Below are positions 23,493 to 34,420 of a DNA stretch of 64,000 bases, in pieces. The stretch's first letter is position 1. Every line of letters begins with the position of its first letter. The stretch is from Isoetes taiwanensis (Eukaryota; Streptophyta; Lycopodiopsida; Isoetales; Isoetaceae): assembly GCA_021234155.1 (NCBI GenBank), contig JAJEKV010000083.1, positions 772,332 through 836,331 of the forward strand, written 5' to 3'. The notes beneath the pieces are model-generated. The model did not search any database. It was not told where the DNA came from and saw only the letters and a program-made list of their open reading frames with translations. A program made the translations under genes and the position numbers.

Positions 23493-24360
23493 TTAATTTT
23501 GGGTGCCTTGTGTAAGCTTGAACTCCTCCTGTTTTGTAGCCAAATCATTTGTGGCCTGTCTTAAACTGTTCTCGGCCTCTTCCAACATCATTTTCTGCAT
23601 TACAGAGGCCTTCTCATTGCCTTTCAACTCACTTCCTACTGCTTCCAGATTCTTTGTGATAAGTAAAATTGATTTTCCAATCTCCTGTACTGCATTCTCT
23701 AAGGTTTTTATGTTTTCATCACATGCACTGATCTCATTTGATCCAGCTGCCACCTTTGGCTTTGCCTTCATTTCAGTTTTCCTAACATGTGCTACAACAT
23801 CTGCCTCTGTTTTTACTTGTCTATTGTTGTGGTATATATCTTTGGCATTGCACAGCAAATGCAGCCCAGTTTACTTTGTGTTCCTAAGGTGCAACTATTG
23901 ATCTAGTGCAATTTTCAAACGCAAAGCAAGGGCCAGTTGCTTTCTTACTTCTTTGTTGTGACAATTCTTGTAGATTTTTCGGCAGAGTGTTTCCAACTTC
24001 TCTTGAAAATGCTCCTTTGCACATTGCCATTTTATCTTTCCCTTGTTCAATTTCTTTGTCCAAACAGATTCTCAATCTCGATCCGTGACATTATTTTCCA
24101 ACCAAGCTTCTTCCTCGTGGGGCTTCACCCCCGAATTACCTGCAGACTCTCGATCTTTGTGAAAATCATCTGCGCTCCATGCCTCCATCATCAACAGTCA
24201 AACACTGATCTGAGTTTTCGTGCCCAGGGGAAAAGGAGGGAGAAGGATGTGACGGGCTTCGACATCCGCGAGTTTCAGCACTTAAAGTGCTTAAACGCTT
24301 CGCCAAAAGTTGTACCCCACTAGCAATTTTACACCCATATGTATTCTCATATTCATACAT
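23493..24360 (-). pseudogene. Decayed unrecognised protein with a coiled coil
   Basis: Two overlapping minus-strand frames read as a helical protein. An upstream part (about 23884-24075) has CLDKEIEQGKDKMAMCKGAF. A downstream part (23493-23858) has heptad-rich sequence such as ITKNLEAVGSELKGNEKASV. The two are in different frames and each lacks a recognised domain. It could be part of a transposon accessory protein or of a host coiled-coil protein. Direct evidence is limited to the composition. Confidence 0.3.
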
Positions 24361-24565
24361 GAATATATGATTCCATTATCTATTCAATTTTGTATGAATA
24401 TATAAGATTCTTGTTTTTCTGCCATATGCATTATATTTAATTTCAATTGAAAAGCGTACAAAAAACACAAAAGAAACCCCTGTTATTATGCTACATATTC
24501 AAAGTCAAGATAAAGATAATACTATTAAGGGTGAAAATGAATGAATTTAAATTTAACACTTATTA

Positions 24566-25329
24566 GTTATTGTGCCATCATATAAGTATCTAGTACCTAG
24601 AGATGGGTATCTTTTTAGGTAGTTTTATGATCCCTAAATAATACTTTTTAAGGTGCACTCTAGCATGCTTATGCCCTGAAGTGATTGATAAATGAAGCTA
24701 ATAAAGCCATATAGTTTATTAAAACCATATCATCAGGAGACTAGATATCTGAATTGTTTTAGCAATTTCCTACAAGAGTCATATTAAACTTTATAGGACT
24801 AGTCATAGGTAGAAGGGCCATATAAAAACATTTCTCTAGGAACTTTATAGGATCAATAGAAGGCCCATACACTAGATTGATGCTACTGATTTTGAGATAA
24901 ACCATGTGATGAGCACATCTAAACTTCGTGACAACTTTTTACATTTTTGACAATAGAAACAATCAACCCTTTTTTCATTTCTTGTATACCTAGCATGCTT
25001 TAAGAGGAGAGCCGCATAGCCCAGGGTTGCCTTGGAAGCTTGATGAATTGAAGTTGGATAATGGTTCTCCCTGTGGTATCTGTCCACTCAGTCTATTATA
25101 CGACAAATCCAGAACATATAGTGAAGACAACTTCAAGAATGACTTTGGTATTGAGCCAACCAATCCATTCCTTGACAAATCCAAATGTTCGAGGTTGCAC
25201 AAACTCCCCAAGCTAGATGGTATGTGGCCTGTAATCTTATTCCTGGACAAATCCAAAAGCTCCATACCTGTTAAATTTCCAATACTGGATGGTATGTTGC
25301 CAGAGATCTTATTGTTGCTAAGAATGAGC
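24566..25329 (-). repeat. Partial duplication of the 3' part and flank of the LRR gene at 30.4-32.6 kb
   Basis: This block matches 30438-31204 almost base for base. It covers the last 113 codons of an LRR gene plus about 430 bases of 3' flank, including AAGTACCTAGAGATGGGTAT-type sequence. Homology stops abruptly at 25329, where the Copia fossil begins. Confidence 0.85.
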
Positions 25330-25331
25330 AT
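24990..25331 (-). pseudogene. Truncated LRR protein gene copy 1 (C-terminal 113 codons)
   Basis: Five LRR units of the plant extracellular type (for example LDLSRNKITGHIPSSLGSL), followed by the same C-terminal cap as the intact copies (GNPGLCGSPLKAC, stop at 24990). The N-terminal four-fifths, including signal peptide and cysteine cap, is missing because the duplicated block ends at 25329. The open frame starts at an internal Met and has no promoter of its own kind, so I regard it as a pseudogene although the remaining frame is open. The closest relative in the window is the gene at 30868-32616. Confidence 0.85.
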
Positions 25332-25588
25332 ACATGCATCTGCTAGAGGAGATCAGAAAAAAAACTAGATGACCGGGCTACCATTGCTTATATGGTTGGC
25401 TATGATGAAGAATCTAAGGGGTATCGACTGTATGATCTACAAAATAAACATATACTAGTCAGTAGAGATGTGAAGTTTGTAGAAGAACAATTATACAGGG
25501 AAAAGAACATGATGCACAAGGAAGAAAGTACACAACCAAAGAAAATCTGTTTTGATCATATTGCAGACCTGACTAATTACGAAAATGA

Positions 25589-28510
25589 TGATGATGTGGA
25601 TGTATCAATCATGACAACAATGATGACAACAAAAGGACCAGTTTTTATTGCAGGGGATCTGAATGGGCGAGTTGGGAACAAGCAAGCTACGATATTATCT
25701 GGAGAGGGAAATGCTCTATGGCTGCTTGAAAATAAGGAAGAAGCTGATAGATGGCTCCGGCGATCACTAGATATCGTCACAAATAAAATGGGTAAGCATG
25801 TTTTGGCATTGTGCGAGTCCTTTAGCTATATAATCTATAATGGATTACGGCGTTTTCTGGAGTCGCATAAGCATACTTGCTATCAGCATAATGGATGTAG
25901 CGCTGTAGATCTTCTTTTGGGAGATCCAAATTTTGTGCAAATGGTATCATCTTTTGAAGTTCTTGACAGAACTCCAGATTCAGACCATGCACCCTTGCTT
26001 TTTCGCTTAAAGACTAGTGTTGCTAGAAGTGCGTTGCCCATGCCAGAACCGAAGCTGAGAATCAGATATAAGCTGGCTGAAAAGTATGAACAAATGCTGT
26101 CCGAAAGACTTGAGAATGTGTGTTGGGGAGATGCAATTGCTCCAGGGGATAATTTTAGACACGGCCAAACAAGTGTTTGGCTACTCTAAATTGAGAAACT
26201 CACGATGGAGACATTCTAAATGGTATGATCAGGAATGTTGGGAAGCAAAGAGGGCCTGCAAGCCAAAAGCTAATGATTCTGCTGCGGTAAGCCATTATAA
26301 GAGTTTAGTGAGACAGAAAAAGAGAAAGTGGCTTTATCATCATCAGGAAAATTCCCTGACTACAATGGCTACCGATCATAAAAAATTCTGGAATTTGAAA
26401 AAGAATCAGACAACAGTTGGTAACATTAGCAAGACAGACTTATTAAATCTGGTCACATCGCTCTATAATACGGCAGATATTGATGGTTTTGCTTTTGACG
26501 GAGATGCATCTCCTATTTTCACAGATGAAGATGTGCACAAAGCACTAGCTAAGATGGCAAATGGACGAGCATGCGACTCAACTGATATGTCTATAGAGCT
26601 TTTTAAGTGGGGTGGGCAACAACTTCATAGCTTGTTAGCAGAATTTTATAATCAAACTCTCATGCAGGGCAAGTTTCCTGAGGATTGGAATCTGGATGCA
26701 AAGATGATGTAAGAAACTACCGAACAATACTAGTGGGCAACACATTTGCAAAACTATTTGCATCTATGCTGGAAAGCAAGCTATCCTCTTGGGCAGATGA
26801 AAATGAGAACAGGGCATTTGGACAAGCAGGTTTCAGAAATAATCACTCCACACTGGATCATCTTGTTACTCTTAGAGTGTTAGCAGAAGGAGCGAAAGGT
26901 TCTGGCAATAAAAGATTTTTGGCATTTATCGATCTGGCCAAAGCTTTTGATACTGTAAATAGGAAGGATCTTGCTTCTAGGCTGGATATACTCCAAGTAC
27001 CGGCAGAACTCAAACAAGCTGTAGCATGTCTATATAATCAGGTTCTTATTGAACTTTCTTTTCCATTCAGAGGAACAGATCAAGTTGCTAATACTATTGG
27101 TGTCAAGCAAGGATGCCCTTGCTCTCCGACGCTTTTTGGTTTATTCATTGATGAGCTAGAAGGTTGGATGACACGACTAGGCGGTGTAGGCGCAAAACTT
27201 GGTAAATATGTGATACAACTCTTGTTGTTTGCTGATGATATAGTGCTAATATCTAGTACAGCCACTGGGTTACAGCAACATCTAGATGTTCTGCATGCAT
27301 TTTGTGTAGAGAAGAATATGAAGATAAATGTCCTGAAATCAAAAGCAATGGTGACTGGAGGGCGAGATCCTGTTGTTTTCCATATAGGAGGTGAACCACT
27401 AGAAAGGGTTTCTAGTTATAAATACCTAGGTATTGATGTATCAGATAATTATAAATGGACACTAGCTGCACAAAAACGTGCCTCAGGTGGTTTGCGGGCA
27501 TTATACAGTATGATTCATTTATGCAGAAGTAATAATCTTGATCATTGGCGGCTGAGAAAATTACTTTTTGGTGTGCAAGTGAGAGCGGTGATTTTATATG
27601 GCAGTCCAGTTTGGGGACCAGGTCTCTCTCGAAAAGGATGGAATGATATTGAACAGGTACAAAAAAGATTTCTAATTGGCGAACTTGGGGTGAAGATCCA
27701 AACACCTTATTGTATGTTATTAGCGGAAGCAGGTCTGTTGCCTCTTGAAGCCGAAGCTCTATGTAGAACCATTACTTATGTAAATCGCGTTCTATCCATG
27801 GACTCAACAAGGTTCCCCTTGCAAGCATTGGAACAATCTAATAGGAAGGGCTGGTATGCTGATGTCCGAAAGTGGGCAGCTAGATGGCTTGGTCAAGATA
27901 TTTGGCCGACTTCATTAAACTTTAAGGAAGTTCACGAATTTGTGACAAAGAAAGCAATCTGCAAGTTGTGGACATTGGAGGATGGAAAAGATACCAAGAA
28001 GCGGTTTTACTTGGCTGATATAAATGATCTAGATGACTATCAAGAGCAATCTTACCTAATAGCAAACATCAGTCGCAAGAATCGCATGGTGATCTCTCAG
28101 TTAAGACTGTCATCTCATAATCTATGTATCGAAACGGGCAGATGGAATAATACTCCTCGCAATGAAAGATTATGTTTGGGATGCTTTGATATTGTAGTAG
28201 AAACGGAGCAGCATACTTTTTTGGAATGCTCAGCCTATGAGCACATAAGGGCAAATTATGCAGTTACTGCTACCTCATTGAAAGAACTTCTACAACTTCC
28301 GGCACATATTCTTAGCTCATATCTGTGTAGTATATGGAAAGAGAGAGATGAGATAATTGCTTTATTCACTCTCATGAATAATTTTGACATTGGTGGCGCT
28401 TTGGATTAAGTGCTATTATTGTACTGTACTTTTTTGCCATAGAGGCCTGGGGGGCTAAATGGCTTGATCAATACATTAAATTAAATTAAATTAAATTAAA
28501 TGATGATGTG
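25589..28510 (+). mobile_element. 5'-truncated LINE inserted in the Copia fossil
   Basis: The 10-base target duplication TGATGATGTG lies at 25589-25598 and 28501-28510, and the element body runs from 25599 to a (TTAAA)n tail at about 28476-28500. The 5' end lies inside the endonuclease, so ORF1 and the N-terminal endonuclease are missing, as expected of incomplete target-primed reverse transcription. The 3' UTR after the stop at 28409 is about 70 bases. It is on the same strand as the Copia fossil. The tail is a pentanucleotide repeat and not poly(A). Confidence 0.9.
25620..28409 (+). pseudogene. LINE ORF2 (endonuclease C-terminus, reverse transcriptase, zinc knuckle), frameshifted
   Basis: The order is: AP-endonuclease C-terminal half (AGDLNGRVGNKQ; TPDSDHAPLLFRL), then reverse transcriptase (FRNNHSTLDHLV; AFIDLAKAFDTVN; KQGCPCSPTLFGLFIDELE; the catalytic LLFADDIVL near 27220), then a thumb region with YKYLGIDV, and a C-terminal CxxC...HxxxxC finger (CLGCFDIVVETEQHTFLEC). 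The reading changes frame near 26140 and near 26700. All other core motifs are open. It is the less deleted of the two related LINEs in the window and keeps the fingers and palm that the copy at 44-46 kb has lost. Confidence 0.9.
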
Positions 28511-29790
28511 CAAAATGATAAACAGATTGTACAAGAGATGGAAGGGGATAAACAAGTGATCGAGTCACACGATAATGGAGATATGGAGGTCCCTGTAAAG
28601 ATAACAAAAAAGAAAAGAATTGAGGGAGAAAGATTGAAATCTGAGCTAGCTGAAAAAGGGATTGTTATTGAAGATCTAGGAAGAGAAGAAGGTGGCAGAA
28701 GCAAACGATTTGAAGAGCAAGAAGACGTAGATGCGCTTATGACAATAATAGAGGATAATATACCTCTTGATTTTGAAGAGGCTATGAATGATGAACATAG
28801 TGAAATGTGGAAGGCAGCAATGAGAGAAGAATATGATATCCTTTAAGAGAACAAATACCTATGAGGTTGTAGAAAACCCTGAGGGCAAGAATATTGTTGG
28901 AAACAAATGGATTTACAAAATAAAAACATTACCAGATGGGAGACAAAAGTTCAAGGCAAGATTAGTTGCACAAGGATTCTCTCAAAGAAAGGGAGTGGAT
29001 TACAATGACACATTTTCATCTATTGTGAAGATGTCAAGCATTAGAATGCTTTTGGCTTTGGCTAATGATTTAAATTTTGAGATGCACCACATGGACTGAG
29101 TACGGCATTCTTAAACGCTGAACTTGATGAGGAAATATTCATGAGAGCAGCACCAGGATATGAGGAGGATGGGAACAAAATTTGGAAATTAAAAAGAGCT
29201 GTTTACGGTTTAAAACAATCAGCCAGATCTTGGTATAAGCGCATAGACAATTATTTAACTAGATAAAGTATTAAAAAACTAGCCTCAGATGGAAACTTAT
29301 ACATGTTCAATGAAGGAGATCAGTTTTGCATAATTGCATATGTCGATGATTGTATAATGATAGCGAGCAATATGGAAGTTCTAAATACTTGCAAAAGGCT
29401 GCTGAAAGCAAGATTTAAGATGGAAGATTTATGCGAGTTAAAAAAATTTCTCGGAATTGAAGTCACCAGATGTAGAGAAAAGAAGATACTGCATTTGACT
29501 CAGACAACAAATATGGCATATTGAAACTATTTAAGATGAATGATTGCAATATAGCAAGCACTCCACTTGTCCAGGCCACAAAATAAGTGATGAAATGTGT
29601 CCCAGAACGAAGGAAGAAATGGAGTACATGAATAAAGTCTCATATAGAGAACTTATTGGCTGCTGCTCTATCTGACTGGTGCAACTCGTCCAGACATTGG
29701 GTTTGCAGTGAATTTGTTGAGCAGATATAATAACAATCCTAGCAGACAAAATTGGATAGCAGCAAGAGACAACTACTCCTATTTCTAATC

Positions 29791-30437
29791 TATGACAGAT
29801 GCTATCTAACATGTCCGGCAAATCATTGATGAAATATGTAATACCTAGGTTCATAGAATAATTAATTGAAGAAACATTGACCATGCATACCATGGTGTTT
29901 TTAATGTATTATACATTCAAAATGCAGTTATAGTAATGGTTGGTCGGTGAATAGGGTTATCGACCAGGTGGTGACAGCAGCAAATATCTAGCAATCGGTG
30001 AGGAACTTGGACGTCCGTGATAATCCACCGATTGCCCAAGTGACAAACAGATCGACATTTGTAGAGCGGATTGGATGGCAGGGTGTGTAAAAATCCGGCC
30101 AGAAGATCGTGCAAAAGGGAGTGAAGTATTCAAAAACATTTGAGTTTGACATTTAGTTGTGGTATATAACGTTGCATTGAAATCACATTATCTCATACTA
30201 GTAGATTGCATTGAAATTGCATTTTCCCATACTAGTTATCAATCGTGACATACGCATAACGGATTGGAAGGGAAAGGGGCAAAATTGAAACCCCAAATCA
30301 AGACTAAGGAAATATTCCCAATTTTTGGCAAATCGGAATTGTTTTCCGGCTGCCAAAACCCTCGAAACATTAGGAAATCAAATTAAGGGAAAATTCTAAA
30401 CTCGGAATCCCGAAAAAAACCAAATTTAAACAATAGG
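29791..30437. other. Non-coding spacer
   Basis: No gene or element ends recognised. Frames here are short and shared with no other copy in the window. Confidence 0.4.
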
Positions 30438-30867
30438 ATTAGTTATTGAGCGATCATATAGGTACCAAGTACCTAGAGATGGGTATCTTTTTAGGTAGTT
30501 TTATGGTTCCTAAATAATACTTTTTAAGGTACATTGTAGCATGCTTATGTCCTAAAGTGGTTGATAAATGAAGCTAATAAAGCCATATAGTTTGTTAAAA
30601 CCATATCATGAGGAGAATAGATATTCGAATTGTTTTAGCAATTTCCTATAAGAGTCATATTAAAACTTTATAGGACTAGTCATAGATAGAAGGGCCATAT
30701 AAAAACATTTCTCTAGGAACTTTACAGGATCAATAGAAGGCCCATACACTAGATTGATGCTACTGATTTTGAGATAAACCATGTGATGAGCACATCTAAA
30801 CTTCGTAACAACTTTTTACATTTTTGACAATCAGAAACAATCAACCCTTTTTTCATTTTTTGTATAC

Positions 30868-32616
30868 CTAGCATGCTTTAAGAGGAGAGCCGCATAGCCC
30901 AGGGTTGCCTTGGAAGCTTGATGAATTGAAGTTGGATAATGGTTCTCCCTGTGGTATCTGTCCGCTCAATTTATTATAAGACAAATCCAGAACACGTAGT
31001 GAAGACAGCTTCAAGAATGAGTTGGGTATTGAGCCAGTCAGCCCATTTCTTGACAAATCCAGATATTCAAGGTTGGACAAACTCCCCAAGCTAGATGGAA
31101 TATGGCCTGTAATCTTATTCCTGGACAAATCCAAATGGTCCATAAGAGTTAAATTTCCAATACTGGATGGTATGTTGCCAGAGATCTTGTTGTTGCTAAG
31201 AATGAGCTGACCAAGGTAACTCATACTGCCAAATTCTGGTGGTATGCTACCTGTGATAGAATTGAATGATAGATCTATAAGGGCATTAGATTCAGTATCC
31301 TGGTCAAATCTACGGGGATGGAGCTTGCTTAACCAACTTGGAATGGAACCTTTGAGACCACAATGTCCGAGCTGAAGTTCAAGCACATTGCCAATGGTGG
31401 CAATGCCTTTGATGGATTCAAAGCTAAGAGGGTTTCCATTTAGTCCCAAGAAGAGCATGTTTTTGACGGTCTTCAAGTCAGAGGGCAAGGAAGTAATTTT
31501 GTTGTAGCTGAGATCTAGCAAGGAGAGGTTTGCTAGGTTTTTGAAAAAACCAGCTGGAATGGGACCAGAAAAAGCATTGTCTGTGGCGAGAAACCATTGA
31601 AGATTGCTAAGACGGCCAAAGGAAGTAGGCAGTGTGCCAGTGAAGGCATTATTGCTTAAATCAATATTGGATAACTTGCTAAGCAGGCCAATGGAGGACG
31701 GAAGTGGGCTTATGAAAGCATTATTTGTTAAATCTATGCTGCTCAGTTGAGGCGTTCCTCCAAATATATCAGGAATTAAGCCTGATAAACCTGTGCTGGA
31801 TATCTTCAATGTTGTCAATGCTCTCAAACCTTTGAAACTGGAAGGAATCGTACCTTTTAATCCCCGATTATTTGACAGATCTAGGTATTCGAGCTTGGAG
31901 AGCTTCCCCAGAGATCGTGGAAGAGAACCTGTGAAATTATTCTGGGCCAGATAAAGCTGCTGAAGCTCTGAGAGATCGCCTAAACTTGCAGGGATGCTTT
32001 TGAAAAAATTTCCAGACAGATCTAATATTTGGAGGTTATGGAGGGAACCAATTGCTGCGGGAATAGCACCTTTTAATTTGGTTGAACCCAGGTTCAGAAT
32101 TTTGAGCTTCTGGAGCTTGGATATGCTGGAAGATAGAGTACCCCCAAGGCCGCAGCCAGACAATTGAAGCTCTTCGAGATCAGATAGAGCAAAAAGCGAG
32201 AGGGGCAGGCCGCCAGAGATGGCTTGATTGCCGGAAAGGTCGAGCTTTCTGAGTTTTTTGAGGTTGGAGATGGATGAAGGAATAGGGCCTGTGAAGATAA
32301 TTCTGCAAAATATGGTTTCGAGATCAGGCAGATCTCCCAGAATTCCAAGCGCAGAAGTGGGGCCTAGATTGAAGGGGTCAGAATAGGGAATGTCGAGATC
32401 GGTTACTCGGCCTGTTGAAGGGTTGCAAGTAACTCCATTCCATTCACAACAGTTTGTTCCCGTCCATCCGACAGAATCAGGAAAAGCCTTGAGCTGGGCT
32501 TTGAAATTAAGCAGCACCTCGCGCTCTGAAGCCAAGCATTCTCCAGCAGGCATGGATTGACCGCTGCCATGGATTGACCGTAACAGAAGTAGTGCTAAGA
32601 AGAAAAATCCTTTCAT
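30868..32616 (-). CDS. Secreted LRR protein, intact copy 2 (582 residues)
   Basis: An intronless frame. I place the start at the ATG at 32616 and not at the upstream one at 32700, because it begins directly with a signal peptide (MKGFFFLALLLLRSIHGSGQ) and matches the length of the paralogue at 61441-63183. After the signal come a plant LRR N-terminal cap (residues about 25-75, with NCCEWNGVTC), then about 19 extracellular-type LRRs (LDLSxNxxxGxIPxxL), with an island-like break near RRFDQDTESNALIDLSFN. The end is a cap, GNPGLCGSPLKAC. There is no transmembrane helix or kinase, so the product should be secreted to the cell wall. The family resembles receptor-like proteins and polygalacturonase-inhibitor or DRT100-type proteins. 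A role in recognition or defence is inference. Confidence 0.9.
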   Translation of the reverse strand: MKGFFFLALLLLRSIHGSGQSMPAGECLASEREVLLNFKAQLKAFPDSVGWTGTNCCEWNGVTCNPSTGRVTDLDIPYSDPFNLGPTSALGILGDLPDLETIFCRIIFTGPIPSSISNLKKLRKLDLSGNQAISGGLPLSLFALSDLEELQLSGCGLGGTLSSSISKLQKLKILNLGSTKLKGAIPAAIGSLHNLQILDLSGNFFKSIPASLGDLSELQQLYLAQNNFTGSLPRSLGKLSKLEYLDLSNNRGLKGTIPSSFKGLRALTTLKISSTGLSGLIPDIFGGTPQLSSIDLTNNAFISPLPSSIGLLSKLSNIDLSNNAFTGTLPTSFGRLSNLQWFLATDNAFSGPIPAGFFKNLANLSLLDLSYNKITSLPSDLKTVKNMLFLGLNGNPLSFESIKGIATIGNVLELQLGHCGLKGSIPSWLSKLHPRRFDQDTESNALIDLSFNSITGSIPPEFGSMSYLGQLILSNNKISGNIPSSIGNLTLMDHLDLSRNKITGHIPSSLGSLSNLEYLDLSRNGLTGSIPNSFLKLSSLRVLDLSYNKLSGQIPQGEPLSNFNSSSFQGNPGLCGSPLKAC

Positions 32617-32677
32617 CTTGGAATCCCAAATGAACAATGAACAGATCTGTGGTGAGAAAAGGTGCCTTGGAGACGAG

Positions 32678-32688
32678 CTTATATATGG
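32678..32688 (-). promoter_or_regulatory. TATA box of LRR copy 2
   Basis: CCATATATAAG on the minus strand, about 63-70 bases upstream of the chosen ATG. That leaves room for a short leader of about 35 bases and argues against the upstream ATG at 32700, which lies beyond the TATA box. Confidence 0.65.
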
Positions 32689-32730
32689 AAGACAAGACAC
32701 TTGAATTCCAGGAAGGAGAGCATTTTATTA

Positions 32731-32746
32731 GGTGTCAATGGAGGCT
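32731..32746 (-). promoter_or_regulatory. Promoter block conserved between the two intact LRR genes
   Basis: GGTGTCAATGGAGGCT (plus-strand reading) is identical at 63277-63292, and in each case lies about 95-115 bases upstream of the ATG. Flanking GAATTC(C/G)AGGAAG is also similar. This is the best-conserved upstream piece, so it may be a shared control site or simply recent common ancestry. Confidence 0.5.
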
Positions 32747-33611
32747 ATAAGCACTCATAGATGTGCAAAAAATGACGGCTTTGTTCGGTGGACTGGCAAA
32801 AAGTCAACATTTTCATCTTCCTATTTGTATCTGAATACAAGGCAACATGTATTTTGAACATGAACTAAGCTTTTTTGTCGATAAAAAACTTTAACATCCA
32901 CTAGGACACATTTATGGGACAGCAATGAAAACAATTGGCGGTGCTGGCCCAACCTTCGTGATAACGTTTCTTACACCATACCACAATATCAAGAACGATT
33001 CGCTCCATAATGTTCCCTTTAACTTTTGTATACAAGAATCACCTGCTGCTTCAAATTCCGGGGTGGAAGCAGTGCCGACGTGCGAAGCGCGGAGGCACTG
33101 CTGACACCCCGGAATTTGAAGCAGGAGCTGATTCTTGCAACGTGAAAATAGGGTGAAAGATATTCTTCACGGTGAAATTGGAGAGAATGCAAGGTAAAAA
33201 ATACAGATTGTAGGGTGAAAGTGGAGAGAATGCAAGTAAAAGTGCAGATCATCCGGTGAAACCGTCGCTCAAGAGAAGAACGCTGAGTAAAAGTATCAGA
33301 CCTCCGGGACTTGATTTGCATTCGACATTCTTTAAAAGAATTGTTGCCACGTGTCGAAGCGTGACAGGCAGACGCGGCAGAATATCTTTTACCCTGTTTT
33401 TACGTTCACTTATTACAAGAAGACTCCACAAAAATAACACATTCGGATAAGGTTAAGACATATGAGATTGATTGTAAGTACAACAAATAGGATATTTTAT
33501 GATTCTATTTACTATACTTATTTCAACCAAACCTTGCTTGGTTGAGATGACACTTGGACGTCGTGCAAGACATGCTTGAATAGTTGTCATGGAAATGGCA
33601 TAGTTGCTATG
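32747..33611. other. Upstream region of LRR copy 2
   Basis: A local inverted pair lies at about 33043-33127: CTGCTTCAAATTCCGGGGTG is followed after about 45 bases by its inverse (CACCCCGGAATTTGAAGCAG). CCACGTGTCG at 33348 is a G-box-like site. No gene is supported. Confidence 0.45.
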
Positions 33612-33786
33612 GTGTAGATAATGCCCTGGCCAGAGGGCGTTACCGGAAGAAAAAATTCGAGGGCCATGTGGCCATGGCCAAAATGGCGGGGACATGGCGC
33701 ACGCCCTCGCCATTTTGGCCATGGCCACATGGCCCCCCAATTTTTCTTCCCAGAACGCCTCGAGGGCCTGAATGCTATCGCCCTTA
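33612..33786. repeat. Strong hairpin with 28-base perfect arms
   Basis: Arms 33661-33688 and 33708-33735 (GGGCCATGTGGCCATGGCCA then AAATGGCG, and its inverse) are separated by 19 bases. Weaker complementarity (GGAAGAAAAA(A)TT and outer pieces) continues outward to about 33612 and 33786, giving a hairpin-type mini-element of about 175 bases. Open frames on both strands through it are palindromic shadows. Confidence 0.85.
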
Positions 33787-34420
33787 ACACTCCGGTCCAA
33801 GGGTTTACATTCGCCATGGAAGATCTGCGAGGTCTTGCTGTTTGAAGGTTGGTTCTTGCCGATGGCTTTGTTTTAGGGCTAAAACAGTGTTCTTTCTTTG
33901 AAAAGCTTTGTGTTTTAGGTGCCATTTTGGGGATGAAAATATGAAGAAAACCATAAAGGATATTGAATCGGTGGAGGGATTTTCGTAAAATCTTGTGCCT
34001 TAAAATGATGATCCTAGTAGAAATTTGCACAACCCGATCCGGTTTGCGTCAATCTTCAACTAGTTCAAGCCGAAACGAAGTTCAGCCGCGTTTTAAATGA
34101 AATGATCGAGTTCTTGTGCCGCAAATGATCAGAGTTCAGGGTTTTTGGGCAAAGCAAACAGAGTTTTTGGGCCGCAAACAGAGCTCTTGTGCCGCAAATG
34201 ATCAGAGTTCAAGGTTTTTGGGCAAAGCTTTCTTGATCAGGGCTATGATGCTTGCATAACGCCCTAGAAGAATCGAGCGCAGCTTGTAACATCCTAGGAC
34301 AATGAGCTCCGCACTGTGAAAAGTTTTTGGGCCAGTCGTGTTATTAGTGGGTAACAGCTGTTCAAGGAACGGTCAAGATTTAATCTAACCGTGTAAACCC
34401 GAGGACCGGAGTGTTAAGGG
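33781..34420. mobile_element. Small element with 29-bp inverted repeats
   Basis: Left end CCCTTAACACTCCGGTCC... (33781-33809) and right end 34392-34420 are inverse copies with two differences in 29 bases. The 640-bp interior contains a doubled unit (GATCAGAGTTCA(A/G)GGTTTTTGGG near 34128 and 34199) and no gene. It abuts the hairpin on its left. No clear target duplication is visible. Confidence 0.6.

Larger units (their letters stand above)
25330..29790 (+). mobile_element. Fossil Ty1/Copia-family retrotransposon, split by a LINE
   Basis: Two blocks (about 25330-25598 and 28501-29790) show Copia pol features in the usual order. The first is the C-terminal part of integrase (GYDEESKGYRLYD type, then the ISRDV-like block). 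The second holds the linker, reverse transcriptase (WIYKIK; the YVDD box as YVDDCIMIAS near 29340) and the start of RNase H. The gag, protease and integrase core regions and both long terminal repeats are absent, so it is a partial copy. It is broken in several places and looks old, yet predates the LINE inside it. Confidence 0.85.

Noticed and set aside
25330-29790. Complete Copia element
   Set aside because: No long terminal repeats, gag or protease are found, so it is a partial fossil.
32617-32700. Upstream in-frame ATG of LRR copy 2 as the start
   Set aside because: It lies upstream of the TATA box, puts 28 extra residues before the signal peptide, and has no counterpart in copy 4.
33453-34030. 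Overlapping open frames on both strands around 33.6 kb
   Set aside because: The palindrome gives mirror frames; no start context, domain or codon bias.
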